NCBI GenBank assembly: GCA_946183175.1
Contig: CAMHBH010000138.1
Span: 1-5,037 of the forward strand
Direction of reading: 5' to 3'
Source of the DNA: an uncultured Oscillibacter sp.
GTDB taxonomy: Bacteria > Bacillota > Clostridia > Oscillospirales > Oscillospiraceae
Length of the DNA: 5,037 nt
Below the pieces are notes generated by a model. It saw nothing but the letters and a program-made list of their open reading frames with translations, was not told the DNA's origin and ran no database searches. Below, piece by piece: positions 1-5,037 of the stretch (its first letter is position 1; each line of letters opens with the position of its first letter). A program made the position numbers and the translations under genes.

Positions 1-3
1 GCG

Positions 4-720
4 TTATCCGCCGAGATAGGCCTTCTTGATTTCCGGACTTTCCAGCAGTTCCTTCCCGGTTCCGGTCGTGACGACTTTCCCGGTCTCCAGTACGTAGCCC
101 CGGTTGGCAATCGAAAGCGCCGCCTGCGCGTTCTGCTCTACCAGCAGAATCGTCGAACCCGCGCCGTGCAGGTTCCGGATAATCTGGAATATCTGCTCGA
201 CCAGAATCGGGGCCAGTCCCATCGACGGCTCGTCGAGCATGAGTAATTTCGGGTGGCTCATCAGCGCGCGGCCCATTGCTAACATTTGCTGTTCGCCGCC
301 GGAGAGCGTCCCGCCGATTTGCTTCCGGCGCTCTTTCAGGCGCGGGAACAGGGTGTAGACCTGTTCCAAATCCTCCGCGACGCCCGCCGGGGGCTGTGTG
401 AACGCGCCCATTTCGAGATTCTCTTCCACGGTCATTTGCAGGAAAATCCGCCGCCCCTCCGGGACGAGCGCAAGCCCGCGTTCGACGATTTTGTGACAGG
501 GCACCCGGCGCAGATTCTCCCCAAGAAACGTCACGGCCCCGGTACGGCTCCGCAGAATGCCGGAGACCGTGTTCAGCGTCGTGGACTTCCCCGCGCCGTT
601 GGCCCCGATAAGCGTCACGATTTCGCCCTCGTAGACCTCGAAGGAGACGCCCTTTATGGCGTGGATACTGCCATAGTAAACGTTCAAGTCCTCCGCCTTC
701 AAGACAGGTTCGTTACTCAC
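4..720 (-). CDS. livF: LivF: branched-chain amino acid ABC transporter ATPase, second ATP-binding subunit
   Basis: This 238-residue protein is a complete ABC ATPase of the LivF type, of normal family length. It shows Walker A GANGAGKST (39-47), the LivF-typical VPEGRRIF stretch at the Q-loop position (87-94), signature LSGGEQQ (139-145) and Walker B LLMLDEP (159-165) with catalytic Glu164. VEQN (194-197) puts Gln where most ABC ATPases have the switch His, which is usual for LivF. It should sit on the cytoplasmic face, pair with LivG and power import through LivH/LivM. The start is GTG at 720, because AAGGAGG (728-734) lies 7 nt upstream and overlaps the stop of the preceding small gene; the gap is 12 nt. 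It is the last operon gene visible, with TAA at 4-6. Family assignment is firm; the exact substrate (Leu/Ile/Val or other amino acids or amides) cannot be read from this subunit. Confidence 0.96.
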   Translation of the reverse strand: MSNEPVLKAEDLNVYYGSIHAIKGVSFEVYEGEIVTLIGANGAGKSTTLNTVSGILRSRTGAVTFLGENLRRVPCHKIVERGLALVPEGRRIFLQMTVEENLEMGAFTQPPAGVAEDLEQVYTLFPRLKERRKQIGGTLSGGEQQMLAMGRALMSHPKLLMLDEPSMGLAPILVEQIFQIIRNLHGAGSTILLVEQNAQAALSIANRGYVLETGKVVTTGTGKELLESPEIKKAYLGG

Positions 721-735
721 GCTCGCGCCTCCTTA
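717..735 (-). repeat. Junction direct repeat, copy 2 (small gene / livF)
   Basis: On the minus strand this reads TAAGGAGGCGCGAGCGTGA: the stop of the small gene, its 12-nt spacer, the GTG start of livF and one more base. It matches the livG/small-gene junction at 915-933 in 18 of 19 positions; the single difference is A here against G at 928. It carries the livF ribosome binding site AAGGAGG. The similarity exceeds what a shared Shine-Dalgarno motif would give, since CGCGAGC, stop, start and spacing are also identical. Confidence 0.85.
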
Positions 736-918
736 GTCGATTTTATTCAGCTCTTTGAGGAATTTGTCGGTTGCGGCGTTGATTTTCTTCAAAATCTGCG
801 CCTCCTCCGCGTCGATTTGCCCGTCGTCCTTCACTGCCGCCGCCTGACAGCGCTGTCGGAACGCGTTCGCGGCAAGTTTCATATTCACAAGCTCCAAGGC
901 AAGAAAGGAGTTTTTCAC
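733..918 (-). CDS. Small protein of unknown function (61 aa) between the two transporter ATPases; degenerate EF-hand-like segment
   Basis: I do not recognise this family. The reading frame encodes 61 residues, lies 12 nt after livG and ends 12 nt before livF, so it is co-transcribed with the transporter. It starts with GTG at 918, 7 nt after AAGGGGG (926-932), a one-base-weakened Shine-Dalgarno. An alternative start is ATG at 882 (Met13), 9 nt after GGAG. There is no signal peptide or membrane span, so a soluble cytoplasmic protein is expected. The N-terminal half is Ala/Leu-rich with one Cys (24). The C-terminal half, KDDGQIDAEEAQILKKI (30-46) and onward, is strongly charged and predicted helical. 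Residues 28-39 match the second half of an EF-hand loop (Asp32, Gly33, Ile35, Asp36, Glu39), but loop positions 1 and 3 are Ala and Lys, so calcium binding is doubtful. It could be a transporter accessory or regulatory peptide; function is unknown. Confidence 0.75.
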   Translation of the reverse strand: MKNSFLALELVNMKLAANAFRQRCQAAAVKDDGQIDAEEAQILKKINAATDKFLKELNKID

Positions 919-933
919 GCTCGCGCCCCCTTA
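915..933 (-). repeat. Junction direct repeat, copy 1 (livG / small gene)
   Basis: On the minus strand this reads TAAGGGGGCGCGAGCGTGA: the livG stop, 12-nt spacer, GTG start of the small gene and one more base. It matches 717-735 except for one base (928 against 730). The two copies lie 198 bp apart, a multiple of three, and exactly bracket the small gene. The mismatch weakens the Shine-Dalgarno from AAGGAGG to AAGGGGG. Confidence 0.85.
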
Positions 934-1752
934 CTTTTTGCCCAAGTAGGCCTCAATGACCGCCGGGTTGGACTGAATATCTTCCGGGGTACCTTTCGCG
1001 ATAATCCGCCCGAAGTTCAGCACGCAGATTCCCTCGCAGATGTTCATGACCAGATTCATGTCGTGTTCGATGAGCAGTACGGCGATTTGTAACGTGTCGC
1101 GTACTTTGCGGATGTTCTCCATAAGCTCCGCGGTCTCCGAGGGGTTCATTCCGGCGGCGGGCTCGTCGAGTAGCAACAGCGAGGGATTCGTCGCCAGCGC
1201 GCGCACGATTTCCAGGCGGCGTTGCGCGCCGTAGGGCAACGCCCCCGCCTGTATATGTGCCAACTTTTCCATAGAGAACAGCGACAACAGCTCCAAGGCC
1301 TTCTCGTGGGCGGCCTTCTCCTCGCGCCAGTAGGCCGGGAGGCGGAATATCCCGCTCCACATGCTGTAGTGCATGTTCGCGTCCATGGCGACTTTTACGT
1401 TGTCCTCCACGGAGAGGTTGTCGAACAGGCGGATATTCTGGAATGTCCGCGCGATTCCGGCCCGGTTGACCTGCATGGTATTCATGCCGTGGGTGTCCTT
1501 GCCGTTCAACAGAATCGTCCCCTGCGTCGGCTGGTAGACTTTCGTCAGCAGATTGAATACCGTCGTTTTCCCGGCGCCGTTCGGGCCGATAAGCCCCGAA
1601 ATTTCCGTCGGGCCGATGATGATATTAAAATCCTGTACGGCGCGGAGGCCCCCGAACGAAATCCCGAGGTCTACGCACTCCAACACCGGCTTTTTATTGA
1701 TATCCCTATCCGGAACCATGCTTCCCGACGGGACGGGTACCAGTTTCGCCAC
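931..1752 (-). CDS. livG: LivG: branched-chain amino acid ABC transporter ATPase, first ATP-binding subunit
   Basis: This 273-residue ABC ATPase has the LivG motif set: Walker A GPNGAGKTT (56-64), Q-loop TFQN with Gln105, signature region LPYGAQRRLE (172-181), Walker B LLLLDEP (192-198) with Glu197, and switch His230 in LLIEHDM. The LPYG(A/Q)QRRLE form of the signature is characteristic of LivG and separates it from LivF. It energises import together with LivF under the LivH/LivM pore. The GTG start at 1752 follows the livM stop with no gap. AAAGGAGG (1761-1768) lies 8 nt upstream inside the livM 3' end, which indicates translational coupling. About 20 residues precede the conserved VLECVDLGISFGG start of the nucleotide-binding fold, slightly more than usual. 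ATG at codon 12 would shorten this, but it has no comparable ribosome binding site. The stop is TAA at 931-933. Confidence 0.96.
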   Translation of the reverse strand: MAKLVPVPSGSMVPDRDINKKPVLECVDLGISFGGLRAVQDFNIIIGPTEISGLIGPNGAGKTTVFNLLTKVYQPTQGTILLNGKDTHGMNTMQVNRAGIARTFQNIRLFDNLSVEDNVKVAMDANMHYSMWSGIFRLPAYWREEKAAHEKALELLSLFSMEKLAHIQAGALPYGAQRRLEIVRALATNPSLLLLDEPAAGMNPSETAELMENIRKVRDTLQIAVLLIEHDMNLVMNICEGICVLNFGRIIAKGTPEDIQSNPAVIEAYLGKK

Positions 1753-2817
1753 TTACGCCGCCTCCTTTTCCTCGTCGTCCGCCTCCAACTGTATTTGCCC
1801 CGTCTGACGGAAGCGGTTGAAGATTGCCTTTACAAAGGGGTGGTTCGCCGTCAGCATCATGACTATCAGGAGCACGGCATAGAGTAACATTCTGTATTCG
1901 GCGATAGGCCGTAGCGCCTCCGGGAGAATCGTCAGGACGGCGGCGGCGACGATAGCGCCGAACATGTTCCCAAGGCCGCCGAGCACGACAAAGACGAGTA
2001 TCAGAATGGACGTGTTGAAGTCGAACTTGTTCGCGACGACGGTCGAGTAGTTCATCGCGAACAGCGCGCCCGCCGAACCCGCCAGCGCCGCCGAGACGAC
2101 GAAGGCCATCATTTTATACTTGATGAGGTTCACGCCGACGCTCTGCGCGGCAATCGGGTTGTCACGGATAGCCATAATCGCGCGCCCCGCGCGACTGCCC
2201 ACGAGGTTGAATATCACAATCAGGGATATCATAATTAGGACAAACCCGGCGGTGAACGTCGAAATTTTCTGGATACCGCCGATTCCCATAGGGCCCTGTA
2301 TAATTAGACGCCCGTCGGCGGCGGTGTTGGTAGTATCTTCTAAGAGGCTGATGTGTACGCCTTTCGCGTCGACGCCCAAGTAGAGGTTGTTGAAAATGGC
2401 CTTGATGATTTCGCCGAAGGCGAGGGTCACGATTGCGAGGTAGTCGCCGTTGAGGCGGAGTACGGGGATACCAATCAGGAACCCGGCGACGGCGGCGCAC
2501 AGGGCCGCGACGACGAGCGCAATGGCGAGGCGTACGCCCGGAATCGGCACGGCGTCCTGTAGGGCGATAGCGGTCGACGTGCCGAGGAACGCGCCCACGC
2601 TCATAAATCCGGCGTGGCCCAGCGACAACTCGCCGAGTACGCCTACGGTCAGGTTCAGCGACACGGCCATGACGACATAGGCGCAAATCGGGACGAGCAT
2701 TCCGCGCATGGTGGCGCTCAATTCGCCGCGCGCTTGCAGGACTTGTAAGGCGGCGTAAGCGCCGATAACAAGGAGGTATGTCAGGAAGTGGAACGGGGCG
2801 GAAACGGGCTTTCTCAT
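1753..2817 (-). CDS. livM: LivM: branched-chain amino acid ABC transporter permease subunit
   Basis: This 354-residue, highly hydrophobic protein is a LivM-type permease. Diagnostic stretches are LSLGHAGFM (65-72), the GIPVLRLNGDYLAIVTLAFGE region (116-136), and the cytoplasmic loop RAGRAIMAIRDNPIAAQSVGVN (209-230), the family's EAA-like coupling loop that contacts an ATPase. About eight to ten membrane segments can be inferred, including residues 10-28, 40-60, 97-118, 188-206, 236-256, 270-295 and 309-324. It forms half of the translocation pore with LivH. The ATG at 2817 is preceded by GAGGTGA (2822-2828), 5 nt away and overlapping the livH stop; the intergenic gap is 9 nt. The C-terminus ends in an acidic tail (345-354) whose codons also supply the livG ribosome binding site. 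The stop TAA directly abuts the livG start codon. Confidence 0.96.
   Translation of the reverse strand: MRKPVSAPFHFLTYLLVIGAYAALQVLQARGELSATMRGMLVPICAYVVMAVSLNLTVGVLGELSLGHAGFMSVGAFLGTSTAIALQDAVPIPGVRLAIALVVAALCAAVAGFLIGIPVLRLNGDYLAIVTLAFGEIIKAIFNNLYLGVDAKGVHISLLEDTTNTAADGRLIIQGPMGIGGIQKISTFTAGFVLIMISLIVIFNLVGSRAGRAIMAIRDNPIAAQSVGVNLIKYKMMAFVVSAALAGSAGALFAMNYSTVVANKFDFNTSILILVFVVLGGLGNMFGAIVAAAVLTILPEALRPIAEYRMLLYAVLLIVMMLTANHPFVKAIFNRFRQTGQIQLEADDEEKEAA
1761..1768 (-). promoter_or_regulatory. livG ribosome binding site inside the livM 3' end
   Basis: The minus strand reads AAAGGAGG, a near-perfect anti-SD match, 8 nt before the GTG at 1752. It lies within the last codons of livM (Glu-Lys-Glu-Ala-Ala). 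It therefore decides the livG start in favour of this GTG over the ATG eleven codons downstream, and implies coupling between the two genes. Confidence 0.85.
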
Positions 2818-2826
2818 GGTGTCACC

Positions 2827-3810
2827 TCACACTTTTTCGCGGACAGTCCGGCCCAGAAGCCCGGTCGGCTTGACGAGTAACACGACTATCAGCACGGCGA
2901 ACACGACCGCGTCGGAGAGCTGTACAGAGATATACGCCTTGGCGAAGATTTCGAGTACACCGAGGAGCAGTCCGCCGAGGAACGCGCCCGGGATGGAGCC
3001 GATTCCGCCGAATACGGCGGCGGTGAAGGCCTTGATTCCGGGCATAGAGCCCGTAGTCGGGACGAGGTTCGGGTAGGCCGAACACAACAGCGCCCCGGCA
3101 ATGGCGGCCAGTCCGGAGCCGATAGCGAACGTCAGGGAAATCGTCGCGTTCACGTCGATTCCCATCAACTGCGCGGCGGCCTTGTCCTCTGAACACGCCC
3201 GCATAGCCTTTCCCATTTTGGTGCGGCCCGTGAACCAGGTCAGCGACAGCATGATGACAATACACGTCACAATGGTGACAATCGTCACGAAGGATATCGA
3301 CAGGGAGCCGAGCTGTACACTGCGCAACGTGACGGTCTCCCCGGCGTCGTTGACACTGCGGAACACGAAGAAACTCGGGAATACTTTCGGGCTGGACGAC
3401 CACAGTAAAAGCGCGGCATTTTGCAGGAAGTAGCTGACGCCGATGGCGGTAATCAGGACGGCGAGGGAAGGCGCGGCGCGGAGGGGCTTATAGGCGAGTT
3501 TCTCGATGGTGACGCCGAGGAGCGTACAGACGACCACGGCGGCGCAAATCGCGAGTAAGGGGGCGCATACGGCGAGGGGCCCGGGGAGTTTCATGGCCCC
3601 GAAGGCGTAGAAGCAGACGTAGGCCCCGACCATGATTACGTCACCGTGGGCGAAGTTGAGCATTTTCGCAATGCCGTAGACCATGGTATAGCCTAAGGCG
3701 ATAATGGCGTACACGCTCCCCAGACTGATACCGTTGATGATATGGTTGAGTAACTGGTACGTCCCGCCGCCGGAAGTCAGGCTGTTGACGAACTGAATGA
3801 TAAAGTTCAC
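2827..3810 (-). CDS. livH: LivH: branched-chain amino acid ABC transporter permease subunit
   Basis: This protein has 327 residues from the preferred start and is a LivH-type permease. It shows NGISLGSVYAIIALGYTMVYG (26-46) followed by LNFAHGDVIMVGAY (51-64), the hallmark N-terminal signature. GRTKMGKAMRACSEDKAAAQLMGID (195-219) is the EAA-like loop for ATPase contact, and the C-terminal region contains AAVFGGIGSIPGAFLGG (264-280). Eight or so hydrophobic segments are visible. It pairs with LivM to form the pore. Start choice: the frame is open to a GTG at 3819, but that GTG lies inside the ribosome binding sequence GAGGTGG (3816-3822). The GTG at 3810, 5 nt beyond that sequence, giving MNFIIQFVNS, is therefore the likely start. 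It follows livK after a 123-nt spacer with two hairpins and overlaps the livM ribosome binding site at its TGA stop. Confidence 0.95.
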   Translation of the reverse strand: MNFIIQFVNSLTSGGGTYQLLNHIINGISLGSVYAIIALGYTMVYGIAKMLNFAHGDVIMVGAYVCFYAFGAMKLPGPLAVCAPLLAICAAVVVCTLLGVTIEKLAYKPLRAAPSLAVLITAIGVSYFLQNAALLLWSSSPKVFPSFFVFRSVNDAGETVTLRSVQLGSLSISFVTIVTIVTCIVIMLSLTWFTGRTKMGKAMRACSEDKAAAQLMGIDVNATISLTFAIGSGLAAIAGALLCSAYPNLVPTTGSMPGIKAFTAAVFGGIGSIPGAFLGGLLLGVLEIFAKAYISVQLSDAVVFAVLIVVLLVKPTGLLGRTVREKV

Positions 3811-3815
3811 GCGAA

Positions 3816-3823
3816 CCACCTCT
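3816..3823 (-). promoter_or_regulatory. livH ribosome binding site (sets the start at 3810)
   Basis: The minus strand reads AGAGGTGG-like sequence (AGAGGTGG from 3823 down to 3816), followed by TTCGC and GTG at 3810. The upstream in-frame GTG at 3819 is part of this motif and would have no site of its own. This supports a start three codons downstream of the longest frame. Confidence 0.75.
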
Positions 3824-3830
3824 TGTCACG

Positions 3831-3895
3831 CAAAAATAAAGAAGTCGGTGCATATCCGAAAAAGCGTCGCGGGATGCTTTCTCCGATATGCGCCG
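3831..3895 (-). terminator. Long imperfect hairpin plus T-rich tract behind livK; likely leaky terminator or attenuator
   Basis: Bases 3846-3868 pair with 3873-3895 around a 4-nt loop (CCGC on the minus strand): 20 of 23 positions pair, counting one G-U, with mismatches at 3849/3892, 3857/3884 and 3866/3875. Directly downstream on the transcript comes ACTTCTTTATTTTTG (3831-3845), a T-rich tract of terminator type. The livH ribosome binding site follows within 8 nt, so complete termination would silence the transporter; partial termination is the reasonable reading. The plus-strand RNA could fold about equally well, so strand rests on the T tract and the operon direction. The pairs are read directly; termination is inferred. 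Confidence 0.65.
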
Positions 3896-3919
3896 CGGGA
3901 CGGCCCGGAGGCCGTCCCG
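3896..3919 (-). promoter_or_regulatory. Perfect 10-bp GC-rich hairpin with UNCG-class tetraloop, 14 nt after the livK stop
   Basis: On the transcript, CGGGACGGCC pairs perfectly with GGCCGTCCCG around TCCG. In RNA this is a C(UCCG)G loop, the exceptionally stable UNCG tetraloop class with its preferred C-G closing pair. The loop has that form only when read from the minus strand. No U tract follows; the second hairpin starts at the very next base (3895). It probably protects the livK 3' end from exonucleases, or stalls polymerase together with the neighbouring hairpin. Structure is seen; role is inferred. Confidence 0.8.
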
Positions 3920-3933
3920 GTTACGGGGAAATG

Positions 3934-5037
3934 TCAATCCATGCCGACGTAAGCGCCGTTCGTGATGACCATGCCCTTCGGCGACTTCGACACCGCGCCG
4001 GAGGCGTCCCAGGTAAGGCCGCTCTCGGTGCCCGTCAGGCCGTAGAACGTCATGGACGTGAACTGCTCTTTCATGAGGCCGTTAATCGTGGCGGCGTCCA
4101 TGTCGGAAGTCGCGTTGGCGGCGGTGAGCGCCTGACAGTAGGCGTAGACGCAGTCGTAGGCGTCGGCGGCGAACTGGTTCGGCTTTTCGCCGAAACGGCT
4201 TTCGTATTCCGCGACAAACTTGGCGGTCTTTTCGTCGGTAGAGTCGGCGTTGAACGGGGTCAGGAGCATGACGCCCTCGGCGAGGGAGGCGTCAAAGCCC
4301 TGCATGGTGAGAATGCCGTCCATGCCGTCGACGCCGAACCACTTCGGGGCGTAGCCCATGGCGCTGGCCTGCGCGAGAATCAGCGACGCGGGCTCGTAGT
4401 ACATCGGGAGGAATACGAGGTCGGCTTCGTTGTTCTTGGCGTCGTTGAGCTGTACGGAGAAGTCGGTGGCGTTGCCGTCGGAGAACGTGGTGTCGCTGAC
4501 GACTTGCAGTCCCTGCGCGTCGGCCTCTTCCAGGAACGTGTCGCGGATACCCTTGGAGTAAACGTCGTCGCTCTTCCAAATCACGGCGATTTTACTGCCC
4601 AGGTTCTGCGTGCCGATATACTCGGCGGAGGCGGTGCCCTGATTGGGGTCGGTGAAGCACATCTGGAATACGTTATCCTTCCCGGCAATCGTGGCGGGGG
4701 AGGACGCCGACGGGGTCAGGGAGAAAATGCTGTCGGCGAACGATTCGGCGGACGTGGCCTCGGCGGGCTTGGAGGTCACGGAGCCCAGGGAGATTTGCAT
4801 GCCCCAGTCCTTGAGGGCGTTGTAGGCGTTGACGGCCTTTTCGGCGTCGTGGGCGTCGTCCTCGTAGCGGAGCTCGAACTTGACCGCGCCGCCGGAGGCG
4901 TTGATTTCGTCAACGGCAATCTGCGCGCCGTTCTTGGCGGCGTTGCCGTAGATGGCCGCGCCGCCGGTCAGGGGGCCGGTGCCGCCCAGCTTGAACGCGC
5001 CCTCGACGGGGGCCGGGGTCGTGTTATTCGTCGGGGT
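3934..5037 (-). CDS. livK: LivK: branched-chain amino acid ABC transporter substrate-binding protein, N-terminus missing
   Basis: The frame is open from the right edge to TGA at 3934-3936, giving 367 visible residues of a type I periplasmic-binding fold (Peripla_BP_6/LIVBP family). The start and signal peptide lie beyond the window; an internal Met at 4800 is not the start, because conserved sequence continues upstream. The visible part opens with a Thr/Pro/Asn-rich linker (1-11), as in Gram-positive lipoproteins behind the lipidated Cys. FKLGGTGPLTGGAAIYG (15-31) and the GAQIAVDEINASGG helix (37-50) follow, both typical of the family. GSVTS (85-89) and SLTPSASSPA (106-115) occupy the places where LivJ/LivK bind the ligand's carboxylate and amino groups. 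A second lobe (IAVIWKSDDVYSKG onward) ends at VGMD. It captures the substrate outside the membrane and delivers it to LivH/LivM. Leu/Ile/Val is the default inference, but the family also binds other amino acids, amides and urea. Confidence 0.93.
   Translation of the reverse strand, partial: TPTNNTTPAPVEGAFKLGGTGPLTGGAAIYGNAAKNGAQIAVDEINASGGAVKFELRYEDDAHDAEKAVNAYNALKDWGMQISLGSVTSKPAEATSAESFADSIFSLTPSASSPATIAGKDNVFQMCFTDPNQGTASAEYIGTQNLGSKIAVIWKSDDVYSKGIRDTFLEEADAQGLQVVSDTTFSDGNATDFSVQLNDAKNNEADLVFLPMYYEPASLILAQASAMGYAPKWFGVDGMDGILTMQGFDASLAEGVMLLTPFNADSTDEKTAKFVAEYESRFGEKPNQFAADAYDCVYAYCQALTAANATSDMDAATINGLMKEQFTSMTFYGLTGTESGLTWDASGAVSKSPKGMVITNGAYVGMD

Noticed and set aside
846..857. Perfect 12-bp palindrome GACAGCGCTGTC inside the small gene
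   Set aside because: About one 12-bp palindrome is expected by chance in a window this size; it lies within coding sequence with no partner copy or promoter nearby.
286..1092. Plus-strand open frame of 268 codons antisense to livF, the small gene and livG
   Set aside because: It crosses three well-supported minus-strand genes, its product has no recognisable motif and is Arg/Asp/His-rich, and it looks like a by-product of high GC and rare Leu TTA/CTA and Ser TCA codons on the other strand.
1222..1887. Plus-strand open frame of 221 codons antisense to livG and the end of livM
   Set aside because: Same reason: composition-driven antisense frame with no domain and no plausible upstream signals.
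3641..3937. Minus-strand frame of 98 codons beginning with TTG at the livK stop and running through the hairpins into livH
   Set aside because: It has a TTG start without a ribosome binding site, translates the hairpin arms as Arg-rich sequence, and overlaps livH out of frame.
2918..4456. Recurring GAGCTGTAC motif at about 2918, 3310 and 4447
   Set aside because: All three copies encode the same tripeptide Val-Gln-Leu (GTA CAG CTC) in livH and livK; this is explained by codon preference and shows no regular spacing.
28..5037. CRISPR arrays, tRNA or rRNA genes, insertion sequences
   Set aside because: No spaced direct repeats, cloverleaf-like segments, rRNA sequence or transposase-like frames were seen; the window is almost fully taken up by the transporter genes.

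Overview
The window holds a nearly complete high-affinity branched-chain amino acid (LIV, HAAT family) ABC transporter operon. Every gene is on the minus strand, so transcription runs from the right edge (5037) to the left edge (1). The order is the classical livK–livH–livM–livG–(small gene)–livF. livK runs off the right edge without its start and signal peptide; livF ends at base 4, so what follows the operon is not visible.

Organism: GC is high (about 60% by eye), ribosome binding sites are strong AGGAGG type, and four of the five visible genes start with GTG. The binding protein has a Thr/Pro-rich N-terminal linker like those of Gram-positive lipoproteins. Together these suggest a high-GC member of the Bacillota, perhaps Clostridia/Oscillospirales. 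This is an inference; no rRNA or other marker gene is present.

Layout: 3934-5037 is livK (ligand-binding lipoprotein, partial). The 123-nt gap at 3811-3933 carries two directly abutting hairpins, a T-rich tract and the livH ribosome binding site. livH (2827-3810) and livM (1753-2817) encode the two membrane subunits, and livG (931-1752) the first ATPase. A 61-codon gene of unknown function (733-918) follows, then livF (4-720), the second ATPase. From livH onward the genes are packed with gaps of 0 to 12 nt, as expected for one translationally coupled transcript. There is no convincing gene on the plus strand and no gene-free stretch over 300 bases.

How it works (family knowledge): LivK captures leucine, isoleucine, valine or a related substrate outside the membrane and docks on the LivH–LivM pore. 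LivG and LivF hydrolyse ATP to drive import. The livK–livH hairpins would allow the binding protein to be made in excess over the membrane complex.

The less ordinary points are: the small gene inserted between the two ATPase genes, flanked by 19-nt near-identical junction repeats in exactly the same register; the tandem hairpins behind livK; and the complete absence of GATC in the window, against about 18 copies of GTAC, which has the same base composition. I do not see a wholly novel system here; the small gene is the best candidate for something undescribed.
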